Positions 38,340 to 51,160 of a DNA stretch of 64,000 nt are shown piece after piece. Each line of letters begins with the position of its first letter. The first letter of the stretch is position 1. A program made the translations under genes and the position numbers. Where the stretch lies: NCBI GenBank assembly GCA_033032175.1, contig CM065314.1, forward strand, positions 1,674,001 to 1,738,000, read 5' to 3'. Origin of the DNA: Saturnia japonica. Its lineage: Eukaryota > Arthropoda > Insecta > Lepidoptera > Saturniidae. A model generated the notes under the pieces. The model did not search any database, was not told where the DNA came from, and was given only the letters and a program-made list of their open reading frames with translations.

Positions 38340-39100
38340 ATTTTTTGTAATTCGCATTGAAATATTTAGAACTACGCCAATCATACTATGTCTAAGAGGT
38401 CCGAATATAGATACTTCTAGGTCTGTATTTATCGCTTTGATGCGTTATACTCAGTCCCTGTTTTACCACCATGTCTAAATGTGGTTGTCATGTTCTACTC
38501 AGACACTACTCATCTAACATCCATATTAATTTATCTATTAACGAAAACTTTCACACATTTAACAAGGATTTAAGAATTAATAAAATGTACCTACTTTATT
38601 TTATCATGTTCGATATTATTAATATTTATGTAAATGTTCTATTGTTGGGCAAAGGTATCTTTCCCGAGCGAAGACATGGATTTAGGTTTCGTCATGAAGT
38701 TTCTTTCACCGTCAGCCAATACTGTTACTAATTTAAATGAATAAACGTGCGTGAATTTCGAATAACTTGTCAATTCATGCTAAGGTTCGAACTTGTTGAC
38801 ATCTAATCGATATTCTTCCACTATAAACCACTCGACAACTACGACTACCATATTATCGATTGTCCTTTTTGGAACGCACAAACTTTTATCGTGTAGAATG
38901 TAGATACTTAATTACCAATTTTCAGTCACTAAGCGTCTAGTAAACTACACATATAAAGTCAGTGGATGTGTACCAATAAAACTTGGTAAAACTCACTTAT
39001 TCATTTAAAACGGATTTATTATGTGACGTTGATTTGTTATTTAGTAGATTGCAACATTTATTGAACTAGTTATCTTTACTAACATCCAATGAAACAACAC
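38340..39100. other. AT-rich intergenic DNA
   Basis: I see no supportable gene or element. The 86-codon frame at 38471 has no recognisable domain. Confidence 0.4.
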
Positions 39101-39360
39101 CATAACATACCATCACGCCCGTATTCCCCGAAGGGTTAGGCAGAGGTGTACTATAAATGTACACGCATAGTTCGCCGAGTATGTTTTTAGATCTCATGTA
39201 ATTAGGGGGCGAGCCTATTGCCATTAATCGGGCACGAAACCAAACTCCGAGCTGCTACTGAGAACTTCATAGAAAAAACCCAATAACACTTTGCTCGACC
39301 TGGGATTCGAATCTAGGACCTCACTCATAGCAGTCGCGCTTACTAGGCTAACGAGGCAGT
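39101..39360 (-). mobile_element. tRNA-derived SINE family B, copy 2
   Basis: On the minus strand it runs ACTGCCTCGTTAGCCTAGTA (box A region), GATTCGAATCCC-like box B, to GTATGTTATG. It matches the copy at the exon 9 donor throughout. Confidence 0.85.
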
Positions 39361-41300
39361 CACAAAACATGAAAAAAAAGATTTAATATTTGAATAATAA
39401 ATTTATTAAGGTGTAGTCGCCTAACTTTCATGTTTCCCTAGTTAATTTTATATTTTAAGCTCAAAATGTTTCAACAAAGTTCACCAATTAAAATTTCGTT
39501 TGCGTAAAAACTTAATAATGAGGCAAAAAGCAAGGTAAGAAAAGTTTCTGTAAAATTAAGATCCATAAAATAACCTATTCAAAGCACATATAAGTGATTT
39601 AAACTTTAAAAAAATTTCGTCTCTGTTAACGTTACCAAAAATATTTGTGTTTCTATAAAAATGTAGGTATAATTTCGTTTATGATACACACTTTCTCGAG
39701 GATTCGCTCGAGGAACGTTTGTAAGGAAAATGAAGCCAAAAATAACGTAGCCGAGATATGGAGATTCACGCAGTCGGATCACGTACGCTTGTAATTTACG
39801 AACCCTGTCTCGGAACTCGCGAAAAACATCAAGAGAACACTGCGGAACACACATCACAGTTGTTAAGTTGGTACGTTTGTTGATAAAACATAAAACAAAG
39901 ATATTTTAGGGTATTGGTAATAAACGTAAATATTTGGCATGTATTCACCCTGTAACATAAGGGAACACTAAAAATATATGAGTACATACACAAAGAAGAC
40001 CCTAAATACGATGTAGGTAAATAATGATAGAAGGAAAAATATTTTAATAAGAGTTTGTAATATTCAGGCACCTAACTAATACTACTTAGCTGTTTAAGTT
40101 AAGTTAGCTAATTCCTATGATATTGGGTTTTCAAAATAGGCGTGAAGAGGCATTTCGGCAGGTCTGCGTGACGGTGACGACTGACCGAGAAATTTGTGTC
40201 AACGACGGTTACCGTTGTTTGTGGATTTTATCATTCTTGCCATCAAGTCATTGCCCAGCTGGTATAAAAACATCACTTTAGTTTTGCTGCCCTGGAATAG
40301 CAGGTTCATTTTATTACTTTTAGAAACCTTGTTTTAGATTTCGCTAAATCATCCTAATTGTTTAAATCCTATGACGATAAAAAAAAAAATTGTAGCTAAG
40401 TTTGGTTTGTTTATTTAAAAGATCTGTTTTTTTTTTTTGTTTCCAAATTAAATCTCAGTAACTTGCCGAGCTCAAATCACGTTGCCGGGAAATAAACGCC
40501 GGCAAGCGGTTTATTCAAATATTCTTTGTCGGAGCTATTTGTGGCGTCCTACCGCTTAGAACAAAAACTTCTATATTCTTATAATGGTTTTTTTATTCGT
40601 CGAACACAATTCGCTTAGGTACATTTCGCGTTTAGTCTAATCGGTGTTCGGTAGCATGCGCCATTCATTTTTAAGCATTTTTGTTTTGTATATGAAACAG
40701 ATTTTTTTAATGTAGGCATGTTATTGTTAATTCTTTCTGATTTATTAATATTTGCAGTAAGAGATAACCCTGCATCTTTGAAATATAAGGACGTAAATCG
40801 GAAAGTAGTTTCTGACGCCCGTGCGATTTTAAGATTCTGAATGAATTCTTGGTTGTGAACTAAGTAGGTAGAAAGATGGCAGTGGATCTTGGATTACATA
40901 ATGCCTACACCACAACGACAGTTTAGATACGAATATGTGTTAACAGTTGAAATCGTCAATGCCGTGAAGTAGACATGCAAATAGCATGATAAAACAATGA
41001 TGTTCATGGCAATCACACATTATGGTATAAAAATACAAATATATAGGTATAGAACCTTTAATACTTAACACATTCATACAGTTTACTTTAATAGATACTA
41101 CCTAATGTTCCTAATAAAAGTATCAAATGTTTTAAAATTGTATAGATTTTTATATTAGGTATTCCTCTGAACTGAACACGTAAAAAACCTATAGACTTAC
41201 ACGATTCAACGTGAATAATAACCAGTCAAGTTGAACAAAAATTACATAATAATAAAGTTATTTAACAGATTAAAATATCATAATAAATATAGTTTTAGAT
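39361..41300. other. Intergenic AT-rich DNA
   Basis: Apart from the weak minus-strand candidate at 39690-39850, I see no gene or named element. A GTATAAAAAC near 40261 after a GC-richer stretch (40140-40260) is TATA-like, but no downstream gene follows. Confidence 0.35.
39690..39850 (-). other. Weak candidate coding exon of unknown function
   Basis: On the minus strand, TGTGTTCCGCAG (near 39840) is a possible acceptor. It is followed by an open frame VFREFRDRVRKLQAYVIRLR, ESPYLGYVIFGFIFLTNVP. The segment is less AT-rich than its surroundings. I recognise no family and cannot place a convincing donor. It could equally be chance. Confidence 0.2.
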
Positions 41301-41340
41301 GTTTAAAAAAAAGTAAACCCAAGAAAGAGAAGAAGAGACC

Positions 41341-42290
41341 TGGTCTGAATCTTACGGGATTTATGTTAATCCAACTAAGTGTCAATCCATTATAATTGGT
41401 AGCTCAAAACAGCTTGCTAAAATAGATTTTAATTCATTGACTCCTTTTCAATACAATAAATGTACCATTGCTTACTCAACTACGGTGAAAAATCTTGGTA
41501 TCATCTTCGATACTAAATTATGCTGGGCAGACCAGGTCAAGGAAGTTAGTAGAAAATTTTATGCTTCTCTTCATTCTCTCATGCGTTTGAAAAACTTTCT
41601 TCCTGTTAATACTAAGATTTCCCTAGTGAATACTCTTCTTCTACCACTTCTGGATTATGCAGACGTTGCTTACTTGGACCTCTCAGAAGATCTCTTAAAT
41701 AAATTTGATCGTCTACTCAATAACTGTATCCGTTTCATCTTCCGTCTTCGGAAGTTTGATCATGTTTCTGAATACCGAGCCAGGTTGAAATGGCTACCTA
41801 TTCGGCAACGTAGGAATATAAGAATAATTTGTCTTCTTTTCTCCGTACTTAATAATCCCAAATCCCCTAAATATTTAAAAACACTTTTTTAATCTCTCGC
41901 GGATACGCATAATAGACAGCTAAGGTCTTCTGATTCTTTAATTCTCAGTATACCAAGTCATCATACTAATTTCCGCGACCAATCCTTCGCCGTTACAGCA
42001 GCACGACTGTGGAATTCGCTTCCTATCAATATCCAACTGGCCAACTCTCGAAATTCCTTCAAGTATTCGCTACGTAGGTTTTACTTGGAGCAATTGAATA
42101 CTTCTTAATAATATATAATCTTAATAATCGTTATAAACTTTTTTTTTACTTAACATTATGTACACCTTGCATATACCTTTCCCTTGCTCCCTTGGAAGAC
42201 TGGCAGAGAATGCTTTTTAACATTAAGTCCTCCATTTGTACTTTTTTTTTGTGCAATAAAGAATATAATATAATAATAATAATGAAAAAA
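41341..42290 (+). pseudogene. 5'-truncated CR1-like LINE: RT ORF C terminus plus 3' UTR
   Basis: The reading frame starts at WSESYGIYVNPTKCQS, then VKNLGIIFDTKLCWADQV (the LGIxFDxxLxWxxHI block after the RT core), LLPLLDYADVAY and LNNCIRFIFRLRKFDHVSEY. A TAA at 41890-41892 interrupts it. The same frame continues with NRQLRSSDSL, FRDQSFAVTAARLWNSLP to a natural stop at 42106-42108. A 3' UTR with AATAAA (42255-42260) and an ATA-repeat tail follows. The catalytic core and endonuclease are missing. A second 3' copy lies at 24937-25175. The clade (CR1/Daphne versus Jockey) is inferred from the tail motifs. Confidence 0.85.
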
Positions 42291-42929
42291 AAGAATAGAA
42301 TCTGTGGAGAAACCAATGATGACGCTTTTACATGCCATCGTAAATGGTGGGCATTTGCCCCCAGTTAAGTGTTAACTTTCGATTTGATACCGACGTGAGC
42401 GAGGATAATTTTTTATCCTTTTTTGACAACAGACTTTTGAGATTTCCTATCTCTTTTGTTTCAACACGCTGATAACAAAATTTGCAACGGTTTAGTGAGA
42501 GTATACCGCGTCTATTTATAAAACGTTTTTGGGAGCAATTTGAGGAAAATATGGTAGTGGGGTTTGTGGCGCAATTAGGGTATATGTAGTTTGACGAGTG
42601 CCGACAGATTTTACTAACACGTCACCACTGTGTTCTAAATAACAAGTTGGTAAACAAGTTATACGACACGTCGTTATATCATATCATTAGATCGCAAGCT
42701 CCAACCGCGTTCACTTAATCTGAATTTATGACTTCACTGACGTTGTTACGGTGAATTTCCCGCGCGGGTGACGGCTTAATTTTAACACAATTTTTGCTGA
42801 CACATACAATTACAGCAACCTAAAAAAGTACCTTCGAGCACCTGACTTCTATTAGATGTTATGAGTGAGAAATATGGTAAAAGCGTTAATACCATGCTGG
42901 CCCGTATGATGTCTCTGTTCATATATTCT

Positions 42930-43290
42930 AATAATCTATACAATTAGTGAAATTGAAGTGACTGTTTGTAATGTCAAAATAACAGCTTTTTACTGAATGC
43001 ATATGAAAGTATATACGAGACATAACAAAAAAACATTTTTTAAATTTTTGACTGTCTGTTCCGGGTAAACGGTTGGACCGATTTTGACGGTACTTTCACT
43101 GCTAGATAGCTGATGTTATAGGGAGTAACTTAGGCTACTCTTATTTTAGAAAAAGAATTAAGGTTCCTCACAAATATAAAAAAAAACTGGTCAAGGTGAA
43201 TCAATTCGGGCGCTTAAATGGCTTACACTGAATAAACCTTATAAGATATAGCAAACTAATGTACTACATGTTTGTAGGCATTAAAAAGTC
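42930..43290 (-). repeat. Dispersed repeat family F, copy
   Basis: CTATACAATTAGTGAAATTG, CTGTTCCGGGTAAACGGTTG, GATAGCTGATGTTATAGGGA and TAATGTACTACATG match the intron 2 copy in the same orientation. Confidence 0.6.
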
Positions 43291-43819
43291 CTAGCCTTTT
43301 AAATGGATTTATCGTAAACGCATTTATCACGAAAATGCTATTATTTTTTTGTCTATTTGTATATCAAAAACGACTTGACCGATTTTTATAAAATTTTGTA
43401 CTCAAGAAGCTAATATCATTTTATTGCCCAATGTTTAAGCTATAAGAATTGTCAAAATTATACCTACTTTTAGAAATAGCAAAATTAAAATCATATATTA
43501 GTTCTCAACTGATTATGATGAAAATTTAATTAGGTACAAGGAAAGCATACGTCATTCCATAATTGATAGGATATAAGAATTGTCAATAATACTTCAAAAA
43601 TCAGTTTATTCGGAGAACCGCAGTGTGAGATTTTTTCCCTATATGATGATCTAACTGTAAAAAAAATTTAGAGTCTGAACTCGACGGAAGCGATTCTAAA
43701 GTTGAGTCCAATGTGATACTAACGCCAATGGCGAATGTACTAGGACTTTGAACTACCTATATTTGAACCATAATAGTAAATACTATAATATATTAACACA
43801 AAGTCTAGCTAAATAGACA

Positions 43820-44420
43820 ACTATAGTACTTTGGCATTCATAAGTGTCTTGGGATCTAAATTCAATAAAGTATGTTGTTACTTTGAAGACATATTATAGT
43901 TTAGCACAAGTGAAAAGCAAAAAAGAACGAATATTTCCTCATATTTTTTTGTAAATACTTAATAGGTTTCAGTGTTTGCCCACATTCTCATCTGACGTTA
44001 AGTGACTATCATAAGTAGGATCTTCTGCCAGAACACTAGGTGCTTGGTAAAAGATTACGGGTGGAAGTTAGCACAGTAAACAAGACAATTTTTACCAAAA
44101 AAGAAAACCAGCTTCTATTACTTTAAAGAGTTTCCTGATGTATCTTCTAAGTTGAAGATTCAATGTTAATGAAATTAAAATATAGTATAATAAACTATAG
44201 TAAAACTATAGTAAAATATAGTGTAATTAACATCAATAAAAAATACATTCGAATTGAGTACCTTCGTCTTTTTTTGAAGATTGTTAAAAATGCCCTAGAA
44301 CCGTGCTATGGTTTCATCACGATGTTTTCCTTCATCGAGTACTGATGTTTATCTTAGGATTTGAACCCATATCAATTGATTCGATGTCCGAACGCGCTTT
44401 CATTGAACCATCGACGCTTT
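43820..44420 (-). repeat. Short repeat fragments (families M, J and C)
   Basis: Family M fragment (GGCATTCATAAGTGTC, CTAAATTCAATAAA) at 43832-43872; family J fragment (ACAAGACAATTTTTACC, GAGTTTCCTGATGTATC) at 44082-44165; family C inverted (CATCACGATGTTTTCCTTCA) at 44283-44415. Between them I see no gene. Confidence 0.45.
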
Positions 44421-45431
44421 AGAAACTAAAAGAGTCCGCGCTTGGGCCACACACACCATCTTTGTTACATCTTTTGTTTTGAATTATCTTTTCTAGTACG
44501 TTAATTCTATGTCAATGGTTGGAACAACTGTGTAGGTGCTTCCAACTTGGGAGGAAACTCCACTCGAAAATTACAAATTGCCCTGTTTGACAATTCAGTT
44601 AGATATGTGATATTCTGAGAATTCCGGGATCCAGAGAAGCGTAAATTTACCGGCAGCTCTATTGTCGACATTTGGGACTCAAAATGCCCGGACACAACAC
44701 TCAAGTATCCAGTAAATCAAAGCGCATTTAAGTAGCGACGTCTCTGCGAGCGCATTCGGATGCAAATTTGTTACATTCTAGCGAGACTTAAACTGTTTAT
44801 TGTTTGTTTAATGGCGATAGTAAAACATTTCCAATTTTACTTAATGTCTGTGGTTTGAGCCGGCCGCCACGCCGCGCCGGGCCATTAGTACTAGCTAAAG
44901 TTTACAGTCTCGTGTATTGTTTGGTAATTGTGTTAGGTTCTATAATACACTTCCTAAGCACACTACCGATTTGCCGGATAATAAGTTCAAGAATCATATG
45001 TTAAACAAGTTTTATTGTCGAAAGGGTTGGCTGATTACGTGAATGATGGTAACGTCTGGATGTAATTCCCTCTCTGTAAATCTACTGAAAATGATAATAA
45101 CTGTATATAATTTGATAATGTAAAAACTAATTAAAAACAAAAAATAAGGTGCCGATAAACCCGAGCGAGTTTTCTTACGTTGTTCCCGATGTCTGGGATA
45201 TTTTCCGAACCGATGGTAGTGTTTTGACATTCATAAGTGCCTGGTTAGGGCCTAAATTGAATAAAAATATTTTGATTTTGTTTGGTTAAGTTTGTGACTT
45301 ATATAGTCAATATTTTAATATGTTGTTATTTGTGAAAATATCTGCACAAGTGAGTCAGTTATTTGCTATTTGACAGAGAAATATAACTTATTTCGTGTTT
45401 TTAGTATTTTTGTTTTGGACTGTCACATTAT
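44421..45431. other. Intergenic DNA without identified gene
   Basis: A 65-codon minus-strand frame at 44507-44704 is not recognised and lacks supporting splice signals. A family M fragment (TTTTGACATTCATAAGTGCC, CCTAAATTGAATAAA) lies at about 45200-45270. Confidence 0.35.
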
Positions 45432-45655
45432 CCTAGGTCCTAGGTTCGATTCCCAGGTCGAGTAAAGTGTTATTGAGTTTTCTATACATATATATATCTA
45501 TATTTCTCCGAGTTTGACTTTGTACCCGATTAATGACAGTAGGCTCATTCCCTATTACATGGGACCTAAAAACATACCCAGCGAACTGTAGGTGTGCCTT
45601 AGTACACCTCTGCTTAACCCTTCGGGGAGTACCAGAGTGATGGTATGTTATGTTG
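45432..45655 (+). mobile_element. tRNA-derived SINE family B, copy 3 (5'-truncated)
   Basis: It begins at the box B region (TAGGTTCGATTCCCAGGTCG), continues through CCTATTACATGGGACCTAAA and ends TGATGGTATGTTATGTTG. The box A part is missing. Confidence 0.8.
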
Positions 45656-46243
45656 TGTATATTTTGGAACTTTTTGTGAGCGAACTCGAAGAACAATCGC
45701 CAATGTATTTGAACTTTGAACTATGTAAGTGTTTGTGAAATAGAATAAGAAGTAAATAATGTAGGACTACAAGCTGTAGGTTTGTATTTGGAACTTTTAT
45801 TTAAGTATTCTAAATCAGAGATTCCTGTACTTTTTGTTATGCCTTTAATAAAATAATAATAACTGAAAGATAATAAATACAATTAGGAATAAGATTTCAA
45901 AATAAAATTTTAGCAGTACATTTATTTTACAGACAAAATAGTTTACGATTTAACGACGAATGTGACTGATTCGCGGAATCCTCGCGATCTTTCTACGGAA
46001 CCCAAGGTTTTCGCAGAACTCACTCTATGAATCGCTGTTTTGAATATCTGTCAACGGATCTCCAACGAAGTAACTTCTCCAATTTTTACATCGATAAAAA
46101 GTTAGTAACATCTTGTGAAGGTAGGTTTAAAGTTGTAATTGGTAAGTTGTTTAATAATTCGTATTTTTACATTACTGGTTTGTAAATTTTAAAAAAGAAA
46201 GCATATTTGAAAGGTGCTTACTATTAAAAAAAGAAATAATGTA

Positions 46244-46660
46244 TCAAAGAACAAGATACATTTTAACAAAAAAGAAAACTACCGTCAATGGTTTTGAGGA
46301 GTTCCTTGGGGTTTTCTTCGAAGGCGAAGGATTAATGCCAACCAAAATTAAAATGGGACCACCGTTAAGGTATCCCCTTTCCAATGAAAAGTAAACATCT
46401 AAATCGGATTCATAAACAAAGATAAAATGAATCAAATTAAAAACCTACTCCTTTGAAGTCAGTTAAAAATCAGTTACACCACTGCTCCGTGGTAGTACTC
46501 TTAAATACCGTTTATTTTGACATACCTAAGTTCGAATCACACATGAAGTCAAGGCTTTTATTGAAGGAAAATATCATTATGAAACCATAACACGAATTTT
46601 AATAATTTAAGCACATTCTAGTTGGAAATGTGTCGCCGAGTACTCATTCATGAGTTCCGC
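46244..46660. repeat. Repeat fragments (family J inverted, family C)
   Basis: Family J in minus orientation at about 46255-46440 (GAGGAGTTCCTTGGGGTTTT, AAGGTATCCCCTTTCCAA; the latter is shared with 58150). A worn family C copy (AAGTTCGAATCACACATGAA, ATGAAACCATAACACGAA) at about 46525-46600. Confidence 0.4.
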
Positions 46661-48235
46661 TATCCGTATTTGTTAGCAAGATTTCTTTGTAGGCTTATCG
46701 TATGTATACCAATATAATATTTTTTTACATACATCATTTCACGTTTTTGCTAATAAAAACCAGTTCTACACACATAGTACACATGTATAAAATATAATTA
46801 ACGATCCGAGAGCATCATCCATCAATCGTCTTCCACTCGATTTACCAACTTAATCAGATGACTTCGCGCAAATACTCCAACGTATCCGGTTATGGTTCGT
46901 TGCGAAATATTCTATGTGATAATATTATCTTTTATCATTTATATTCGCCTGGTATTTTTTTTTGGTTCGTTTTCTTTTTTGCTTATAACAATTTATCAAT
47001 TTGCTTTCATGGTACAAAACCAACACTCTCTTGTTTTGTAGTTGTGTAAGAAAGAGTTGTTTAACTCTGTTGATTGAAGTTAAGAAAACATTTTATCTCT
47101 CTCATAAAACCGTAGTGCTACAACACGCTACATGATATATTGTACCTGCATATACAATACGATTGTCAAAAGTATGGAATCACAGAAGTGATTGTTTTCT
47201 TAAATAGGCGCCGGAGTTTGTGAAGTGAAAACTTCTATAGGTTTGGATAGGGAGTAAATTCATGTAAGTCGTCATCGACATGGTCAAGTGACGTGTTAAA
47301 GATAACCGGAGTCTTTGGAGCAATATAACCTAAAACTTAAACAAACCAAAAAAATTTAACAATTAATTTGTATATCCAAAAATAACTGTTTGTTTATAGT
47401 TTTAAGTTTTCACTTCTGTCGGAAGTCCTCATGACTGTTTTGCCTTTTTTTTCTTATTACAATATATCACTTTTTATTAGGTGCCTCTCTGGTTTGTTGT
47501 ACTTTATAGCTATGTAATTTCTTACACATATGTTTTTTAAAGTTAATTAAAAAATAAAATTCTCATATATTGTCGAGATAGACCTGTAACTGTAGATATT
47601 TCGTGTCCGCTTATACCTACATGACTATAAAAAAAATCTACAATTACAGAGGTCAACTTTTTTCTCAAATAGGCACCCGTAACTAATAAATAAACCCGTA
47701 AATCATATTTTTACATTCAGTTAAATTTGAAATGATCGTTATATTCTTCTTTGTAAAAACCATTGTACAAGTTTAATAAACTTATTCAAACCATGTTTTA
47801 AAGTAAAGTAAAGGCTTTTAGTACCTTATTAAAACTTTCTCTGGAAATCTTGAGGTAATCGAAAACCTCCATTCGTGTAGTAGTATTTCAAACTCAACAC
47901 TCGTGTAAGAACAATAATTTAAGTACATAATATATAATTTTATGTACTATGTTTTGTTTATCACTAAAATACTACTAAGAGGACTTTTTTAATATTTAAG
48001 ATCACTTTGTGTCTGAATAAAAAAAAACATATCACTACAGACTACAGTTTGTAATTAAAATACGATAAAAAAAAAAAATCTGCAAAAAATTAACATTAAT
48101 GTGGTCCAAATATGTATTACATACTTGCAAATTATCCATGGTTTGATGATTTCTTTCCGAATTCAGAGTTATGACGCCGGTTAAAAAAAACGTGTGTGCA
48201 GCAGTTCAAACGCGGCAGAAGAGAAAACTTAAAAA
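46661..48235. other. AT-rich intergenic DNA
   Basis: No supportable gene, RNA or element seen. Confidence 0.4.
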
Positions 48236-48239
48236 AAAA

Positions 48240-48535
48240 ATCTTTAAAATCTCTTTTTAAATATACTGAATCAATGAAACTCGAACTATCGACCACTTGT
48301 ACTGTACATACAACAGTGCGTATAAGTCTGGTCGTCACACTGCTAGGCCAATTTGAAGACGATCATAGTCCTCAATATCAGGACTTGCATTCACCTTGTA
48401 TAATGTATTCTATCTCATTTCTCTAGTACACTAAATCCTATAGATGTATGTGTATGTCTCGTTTTAGTATCACTTTTTCGTTTCGTCGCGTTTCAAATCA
48501 CAATGGTAAGGTATTAAAGAAGATTTCACTTAAAA
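48240..48535 (+). repeat. Dispersed repeat family I, copy 3
   Basis: CAACAGTGCGTATAAGTCTG, ACACTGCTAGGCCAATTTG and CCTATAGATGTATGTG match the copies at 7720 and 33420. Confidence 0.55.
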
Positions 48536-49389
48536 ATACGGTTACGCCGGATTTCCGAAACATCCCTAATAATAATAATAATGATGTTCTGGTTTGTTTA
48601 TTTTTCAGTGTTATTTACTTAAAGTCACAAAATATTTTACTGAATTAAGAAAAATACGTTTTAGTAGCTACGTACATAGCGGTAGTCTGGTATTTTATTT
48701 AGTTGCTGCAAATGATGGCAGGTATATATTAGTAGTGGTTATCAGTAAATTCTCATCTGAGACCGTTGTTCTCAAAAAAAAAAAACAGTAAAATTCAAAA
48801 TAGCAAAGTTAAATTTTGCAAAGGATACCAGGATCTCATAAATTAAATTCGGTAACAGCAAAATTTCAACATCTACTCGAACTGGATTACGTTTATTCAT
48901 TATTATTTTTCTATGAAATAAACGTCTCTTTAGGGATTCTGAAATTCCGGTTACAAGATATTATCCCTTTGAAGGTTTGATCATTTTTGAAGTTATACTT
49001 CTTTAGGCGCGTTATGAAAAAATGATGAGAGTGAAATTTTAAGAAGCGCGCGCATCTGTGACACAAAATTAACAGTATGAAGTTGTCTGCTCAACCGCTC
49101 ATTAAGTCTCGAAAAAAAAGCTACCAACAAAATAGAAATTGAACCTCGATATTAGTCGCGCATGTTGGTACGCTCGTCACCTCTGATCACTGTTTTGATA
49201 TTTATAATATTTTTCAACATGTTTCTAGTTTATACATTCCCAACACGTGTTTTAGTTTCATACAAGTGCGAATTATATATGTGCTAATAAATTATATTCA
49301 GTAGTGATTTAAATTGAATATTTTGATTGATATTACTTACTATTTGTGAATATTAGTGAAAAAAATTGTGCTTATATACTTTTTCAAGT

Positions 49390-50150
49390 GCTCCAATATA
49401 ATTGAGGTTAACTATCCGTATGTATTATTTATTGATATAAATTAAAATACTTTTATTTAATATAATTAACACTAAATATTATTAAATTGTTAATGTTAAA
49501 TACTTATTATTGGTTATTTAATATTTACAAAATAAAGAAATAAATTTAATAAAACATTTAATAAAAAGTTTGTGATAAAAATTAAAATTGAACATCAAAT
49601 TACAATATTAAATTTTAATATTTGCTATTAAATTGAATAAATAATAAATATTTATAAAAATAACTAAATAAATTTAATGATTTTTTTTTGATAAAAATGA
49701 AAAGTGAATATTAAATTAAGAAATCAATAAAAATATTTAATAAATGACCAACCTTAAATTCAATTTTTGAATTTATTATTAAATTTATTTTTAAAATATT
49801 AAATAATCAATAATAAACATTTAAAATTAAGAATCTTATAATATTTAGTACAAATTATGTCTTATATATTTATTATTCTCTAAATTTGGTTATTAATAAT
49901 TATATATACATTTATATATATATATATAAATTATATAAGTTCCGATTCAGACATTACCGGAAGATACTATGGAAGTGGACATTATTTAATTAAAAATACA
50001 ATCCGAATAATAAGACAATTTATGTTAGACTTAATGTAAGAAAATAAAAATATTTATTTATTTAATTTTTCAAATTTAAAATGAACTTTGTTGATTATCT
50101 TTTCCAATCCTTCTATTATTTTATTGTAATTAATTATTTGCATGCAATTA
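49390..50150. repeat. Extremely AT-rich low-complexity block
   Basis: Long stretches made almost only of A and T, with recurring TTAAATATT, AATAAATTTAAT and ATAAATATT words and a (TA)n run near 49912-49930. No gene is present. Confidence 0.8.
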
Positions 50151-50459
50151 AAAACTATTTTTTAATGATGCCAAAGAAGTATAATTTCTCACGCGCGTAC
50201 ATAAGTACACGCACCCATTTTTTTATGTAAGACTAACATTTCCCTGCGGCTTCACTTGGGCTAAGTTTGATAATTAATAAATTATAATACTTGTATGATT
50301 TTTCCGATATAAATTTTGAAGCCTCAGTATACCGCTTTAGAATTTTAGAATTTTAGAAAACCCGTAGGTACTTAGCGAATGCCCGCGTCATAAAAATTAC
50401 ATGTGTACCGAAATTTCAAGCCAATCCGTTCAGTGGTTTGAACTATGTGATGAAAGATA

Positions 50460-51160
50460 TTTTTTTAATGATAAATAGAGGGCAGTTGGCGCACCTGATG
50501 GAAAGTGATCACGGCCGCCCACAAACATCCGCAACACCAGAGTGCTCGCAAATGCGTTGCCGGCCTTTTAGGGAAGAATAAGATCTCTTCTTGAAGGTCA
50601 CCAGGTCATAACGGCTCGGAAAGACCTCAGGCGACAGCTGGTTCGACAGAGTGGTTGTGCGAGGCAGAAAGTGCCTTAAGAAACGCACTGTTGTGGTACG
50701 CTGGACATCGAGGTGGTGTGGATGGAATTTACGATTCTGACGCGATGTCCAATGGTGAAATTCAGCAGCCGGGATCAATCCAAACAATTCCTCGGAACAC
50801 TTCCCATGATAAGTACGGTGGAAGATGCAGAATGAACCAACATCTCTACGCAGAGCCAATGGATCAAGCCGTTTGGAAAGAGCTTGATCGTCAATAATTC
50901 GAGCCGCCCTACGCTGAATGCGGTCAAAAGGAAGTAGCTAGTACTGGGGGGCTCCCGTCCTGAGATGAGAACAATACTCCATGTGGGGTCGAATTTGCGC
51001 CTTATAAAGATTTAGGCGATGAGCCGATGTGAAGTACCGTCTCGCCTTACTGAGCACACCAAGCTTCTTTGAGGCCAATTTGGTCTTACTTTTCAACTGA
51101 CCGCGGAACTGGACGTTACTCAAAATGACAACGCCAAGTATTCTGATAGTCAGTCATCTT
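50460..51160 (-). pseudogene. 5'-truncated Jockey-like LINE: RT ORF C terminus and short 3' UTR
   Basis: On the minus strand the frame reads ILGVVILSNVQFRGQLKSK, LASKKLGVLSKARRYFTSAH, AQIRPHMEYCSHL and GAPQY. A TAG follows at 50940-50938. The same frame continues DRIQRRAARIIDDQ, ALRRDVGSFCIFHRTYHG, FLRHFLPRTTTLSNQLSPEV to a TGA at 50511-50509. IRPHMEYCSHLW and FLPRTxxLWNxLP are typical of the C-terminal part of Jockey-clade RT ORFs; here the second W is lost. A short 3' UTR and A-rich tail end near 50460. The polymerase core is absent. Confidence 0.85.

Noticed and set aside
40255..40275. TATA-like GTATAAAAAC as a promoter
   Set aside because: No gene follows within a plausible distance on the + strand, and such words are common in AT-rich DNA.
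44507..44704. Minus-strand ORF of 65 codons as a host exon
   Set aside because: No recognised family and no convincing acceptor/donor pair; composition only slightly different from its surroundings.
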